From NCBI GenBank assembly GCA_017964745.1, contig JAGCRJ010000192.1, positions 1 through 5,699 on the forward strand: DNA of 5,699 bases, written 5' to 3'. Each line of letters begins with the position of its first letter. Position 1 is the first letter of the stretch. This document shows positions 5,584-5,699 of the stretch, one piece after another. A program made the position numbers and the translations under genes. The notes beneath the pieces are model-generated. The model was not told the origin of the DNA and did no database searches. It saw only the letters and a list, made by a program, of their open reading frames with translations. This DNA comes from Lachnospiraceae bacterium (GTDB taxonomy: Bacteria; Bacillota; Clostridia; Lachnospirales; Lachnospiraceae).

Positions 5584-5699
5584 ATGGCGAAAAAGAAACT
5601 TATAGCAAAAAGCATAGCGTTCGTCCTTACGACAGCTTTAGTCTGTGTGTACGTTCCTTTGAAGGATTCGACTCCGGTATCCGCTGTTACTTACACCAA
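5584..5699 (+). CDS. Exported protein, 3'-partial; candidate FtsEX-linked hydrolase or activator
   Basis: Only 38 codons are inside the window. They encode a signal peptide: a basic n-region (MAKKKLIAKS), a hydrophobic core of about residues 11-26 (IAFVLTTALVCVYVPL) and a likely signal peptidase I site after VSA at 32-34. The Cys at 21 is not in a good lipobox (ALVC, Val before Cys), so a lipoprotein is unlikely. The mature part is not visible, so function cannot be read directly. In many Firmicutes and Proteobacteria ftsX is followed by a gene for a coiled-coil peptidoglycan hydrolase or EnvC-like activator with an M23 domain, which makes that the leading guess. The start is 12 nt after the ftsX stop, with a weak Shine-Dalgarno (AGAGA at 5577-5581), and no terminator lies between, so it belongs to the same operon. 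Confidence 0.75.
   Translation, partial: MAKKKLIAKSIAFVLTTALVCVYVPLKDSTPVSAVTYT

Overview
The window looks like an ordinary chromosomal stretch from an anaerobic low-to-mid-GC Firmicute, most likely class Clostridia and close to Lachnospiraceae. The basis is gene content and protein style: a CvfB/YitL S1-domain protein, a YjfB-type putative motility protein, a CdaR/PucR-like regulator next to ftsEX, and a bacterial two-hotdog acyl-ACP thioesterase. All genes lie on the + strand. I see no mobile element, tRNA, rRNA or CRISPR array. The genus assignment is inference.

Region 1 (1-2366) is a tightly packed three-gene run: a 5'-truncated CPBP-family membrane protease, an acyl-ACP thioesterase 9 nt downstream, and a cvfB-like gene that overlaps the thioesterase stop by 4 nt (ATGA). 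Their shared operon is clear from spacing. A shared physiological role is not obvious, although the first two act on membrane proteins and on fatty acid supply.

Region 2 (2367-2702) is a small stand-alone unit. It has a good sigma-A-type promoter with a perfect TATAAT, a short leader with a run of eight G's, a 65-residue YjfB-family protein, and a strong intrinsic terminator. The G-run is the only plausible ribosome binding site and can fold into a hairpin that would hide it, which is the most interesting local feature.

Region 3 (2703-5699) is a second operon. An AT-rich promoter region and a roughly 60-nt leader with its own well-formed Shine-Dalgarno sequence and tiny ORFs precede a PucR/CdaR-type regulator. 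Then follow ftsE, ftsX (11-nt overlap with ftsE) and the start of a gene for an exported protein cut by the window end. FtsEX is an ABC-type membrane complex that controls extracellular peptidoglycan hydrolases during division or elongation, so the exported product is a candidate partner hydrolase or activator, but only its signal peptide is visible. Linkage of a PucR-type regulator to ftsEX with no promoter between them is worth noting.

No clearly undescribed system is visible. The findings are modest regulatory and sequence-level oddities.
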